Source of the DNA: JAAEQD01 sp964521815
GTDB taxonomy: Bacteria; Zixibacteria; MSB-5A5; UBA10806; 4484-95
DNA length: 6,748 nucleotides
Direction of reading: 5' to 3'
Assembly: GCA_964521815.1 (NCBI GenBank)
Contig: CAZFSN010000179.1
Location: 1 to 6,748, forward strand
Both the position numbers and the translations under genes were made by a program. Every line of letters begins with the position of its first letter. Position 1 is the stretch's first letter. The notes below the pieces were generated by a model. The model made no database searches and was not told the DNA's origin. It worked only from the letters and a program-made list of their open reading frames with translations. This document shows, in pieces, positions 5,945 through 6,748 of the stretch.

Positions 5945-5973
5945 ATTTTAACATTGTTTAAATTTAATTGCAA
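5945..5973 (-). promoter_or_regulatory. Probable promoter of the T9SS-tailed protein gene
   Basis: On the minus strand TTGCAA (5968-5973), a 17-nt spacer and TAAAAT (5945-5950) fit a sigma-70 promoter at 9 of 12 hexamer positions. The surrounding DNA is AT-rich. The leader to the ATG would be about 90 nt. Confidence 0.5.
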
Positions 5974-6090
5974 GAAAACATTTAGATTTTATTGATATTC
6001 AAAGCTATTCACTTCGTTCCGAAAATCTTTTAGAGAACGCGATTACATAAAAAAACTCCGTTTCGGCAAAAGCAACACATGGCACACTTG

Positions 6091-6111
6091 TCAGAAGCAC
6101 AGGGCTTCTGA
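6091..6111. repeat. Palindromic repeat, TCAGAAGC / GCTTCTGA (copy 2)
   Basis: A perfect 8-bp inverted repeat with a 5-nt loop (ACAGG). It matches the hairpin at 4204-4222 in 18 of 19 positions and has the same orientation. The loop and stem are kept while the flanks differ, as expected for a short dispersed repeat. Confidence 0.75.
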
Positions 6112-6139
6112 CCTACCCCCTCTCATTATGTTTCTGTAA

Positions 6140-6160
6140 GGGATGGTCTAAGACCATCCC
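6140..6160. repeat. Palindrome, GGGATGGTC / GACCATCCC
   Basis: A perfect 9-bp inverted repeat around TAA (10 bp if the T and A of the loop pair). It is the first of a tandem pair of hairpins 6 bp apart. Its core TCTAAGA is the reverse complement of the core TCTTAGA in the next hairpin. Confidence 0.7.
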
Positions 6161-6166
6161 GTTGAC

Positions 6167-6188
6167 GGGTCGATCTTAGATCGACGCC
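6167..6188. repeat. Palindrome, GTCGATC / GATCGAC
   Basis: A perfect 7-bp inverted repeat around TTA (6169-6175 and 6179-6185), or 8 bp with a single-base loop. An outer GG/CC pair (6167-6168, 6187-6188) is reached across a bulged G. It is the second of a tandem pair with 6140-6160 and probably belongs to the same composite repeat. Confidence 0.65.
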
Positions 6189-6223
6189 CTACGGTATCTT
6201 TAGTCAGGGGATAGCAACTAAGC

Positions 6224-6252
6224 TTGAAAAGCAAAAGCGTAACTCATAACAT
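6224..6252 (+). promoter_or_regulatory. Possible promoter of the small membrane-protein gene
   Basis: TTGAAA (6224-6229), a 17-nt spacer and TAACAT (6247-6252) are a moderate sigma-70 match. A start near 6259 would place the 6282-6313 hairpin within the 5' leader. The evidence is weaker than for the other promoters here. Confidence 0.3.
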
Positions 6253-6281
6253 AAACCTAAAAATGTCCCAAATGCATTCCC

Positions 6282-6313
6282 CGTGTTGTCGGGTCTCCGT
6301 ACCCGGCAACATG
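6282..6313 (+). promoter_or_regulatory. Leader hairpin before the small membrane-protein gene
   Basis: A 13-bp inverted repeat with two G-U pairs, arms CGTGTTGTCGGGT (6282-6294) and ACCCGGCAACATG (6301-6313), and a 6-nt loop. It ends 10 nt before the AAAGGAG ribosome binding site. It shares GTCGGGTC...ACCCG with the palindrome at 274-293, so it may be a dispersed repeat that happens to lie in a leader rather than a dedicated regulator. It leaves the ribosome binding site unpaired. Confidence 0.55.
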
Positions 6314-6335
6314 ACAACAAACAAAAGGAGAAAAA

Positions 6336-6545
6336 ATGGATAGGAAAATAAAAACAATCGGGGTTTTTATAATTGCCAGCGCTATTATCTGGGGAGTAGT
6401 TATTATCGGCTGCGCCTTCAAGCTGAAAGGCACGGAATGTTTCAGTGAAATAACTACTATTCTCAGTGCGGGCGCGGGTATTCACCTGATACTTATTTGG
6501 GGCCCCCTGGCCGCTCAAATGAAGAAGATGAAGGGCGGAGAATAG
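6336..6545 (+). CDS. Small two-helix membrane protein, function unknown
   Basis: A 69-residue protein starting MDRKIKTIGVFIIASAIIWG. Two hydrophobic segments, about residues 7-28 and 40-59, are joined by a short polar loop (KLKGTECFSE) with a Cys, and the tail is basic (QMKKMKGG). Positive charges at both ends suggest that both termini lie in the cytoplasm. AAAGGAG (6324-6330) lies 5 nt before the ATG, which strongly supports a real gene despite its size. It stands alone, with a possible promoter and a leader hairpin upstream and a palindrome after it. I do not recognise a named family. The reverse-strand frame at 6204-6518 is a shadow. Confidence 0.75.
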   Translation: MDRKIKTIGVFIIASAIIWGVVIIGCAFKLKGTECFSEITTILSAGAGIHLILIWGPLAAQMKKMKGGE

Positions 6546-6565
6546 CTAGATAAATTAACTTACTC

Positions 6566-6587
6566 GTTCCCAAACCCGTTTGGGAAC
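6566..6587. repeat. Palindrome, GTTCCCAAAC / GTTTGGGAAC
   Basis: A perfect 10-bp inverted repeat with a CC centre, 20 bp after the small gene's stop. The next bases are purine-rich (CAGGGGGG) rather than T-rich, so it is not a typical plus-strand terminator. The hairpin at 4240-4262 looks like a diverged relative. Confidence 0.65.
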
Positions 6588-6748
6588 CAGGGGGGAAACC
6601 CGACTAACGATGCTTGTACCTCACCCAGCAGATAAGTAAGTTGAATGTTCAACGTCTTTGGAATATGCCCACCCGATTAGTGGGTTACCGTTCTCACGGG
6701 AATGACAGGCTGGCGGCTACTCCTCTCATTGCCGAGCGCCGCTTGGTA
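6588..6748. other. Right-end stretch without a recognised gene
   Basis: No coding frame is supported. There are small inverted repeats (CCCAC at 6668-6672 with GTGGG at 6680-6684; GTTGAA/TTCAAC at 6640-6653), and AGTAAGTT (6635-6642) is complementary to AACTTACT (6557-6564), flanking the palindrome at 6566-6587. This looks like more repeat-type intergenic DNA. Confidence 0.45.

Larger units (their letters stand above)
5848..6335. other. 488-bp gene-free stretch with promoter and hairpin cluster
   Basis: No gene is supported here on either strand. The left part holds the minus-strand ribosome binding site and promoter of the repeat-protein gene. From about 6000 to 6090 I see nothing clear. 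From 6091 to 6313 there are four separate palindromes, listed individually, and then the leader of the small membrane-protein gene. Confidence 0.7.

Noticed and set aside
6680..6748. Possible inverted-repeat element (TGGGTTACC at 6681-6689, window ending in GGTA)
   Set aside because: Only four bases of a matching arm are visible at the window edge, too little to support a mobile element.

Overview
The window reads as chromosomal DNA from an uncultured FCB-group bacterium, with a Zixibacteria-like lineage as my best guess. Three things point there. One secreted protein carries a type IX secretion (T9SS) C-terminal sorting domain, and a second, decayed copy of such a domain lies in an intergenic stretch. 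A GatE-type Glu-tRNA(Gln) amidotransferase subunit, normally archaeal, is present. The intergenic DNA is crowded with short palindromes. The lineage is inferred; no rRNA or other marker gene is present. An exact 100-N run at 3720-3819 shows that this is a scaffolded draft assembly.

Layout, left to right. Positions 1-187 (minus) hold the first 62 codons of a putative small membrane protein cut by the window edge. Positions 355-2250 (minus) are gatE, full length. Divergent from it, 95 bp away, is a Cas6b-like RNA-binding/endoribonuclease family gene (2346-2987, plus) with a near-consensus sigma-70 promoter, a GTG start and a plausible intrinsic terminator. No CRISPR array or other cas gene is visible, and the protein contains no histidine. 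The 607-bp gap after it (2988-3594) is not empty: about 3154-3368 is a recognisable fossil of a T9SS sorting domain, broken by two stops and one frameshift, and a second promoter follows. This promoter has the same hexamers and spacer length as the cas6-like one and drives a P-loop NTPase/kinase-like gene (3595-4194, plus) whose middle is lost in the N gap. Convergent to it is a 509-residue secreted protein (4318-5847, minus) with a signal peptide, three tandem ~130-residue beta-rich repeats and the sorting domain, plus its own promoter, ribosome binding site and terminator. The right part (5848-6748) is mostly intergenic with several hairpin repeats and one small two-helix membrane protein (6336-6545, plus).

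The genes do not form one pathway. gatE serves translation (Gln-tRNA formation by transamidation, which needs a GatD partner not seen here). The cas6-like gene and the P-loop gene look like single-gene transcription units. The repeat protein is an envelope or secreted product. The most interesting items are the archaeal-type GatE in a bacterium, the histidine-free stand-alone Cas6b-like protein, the T9SS-domain fossil, and the set of palindromic repeat families, three of which occur twice in this short window.
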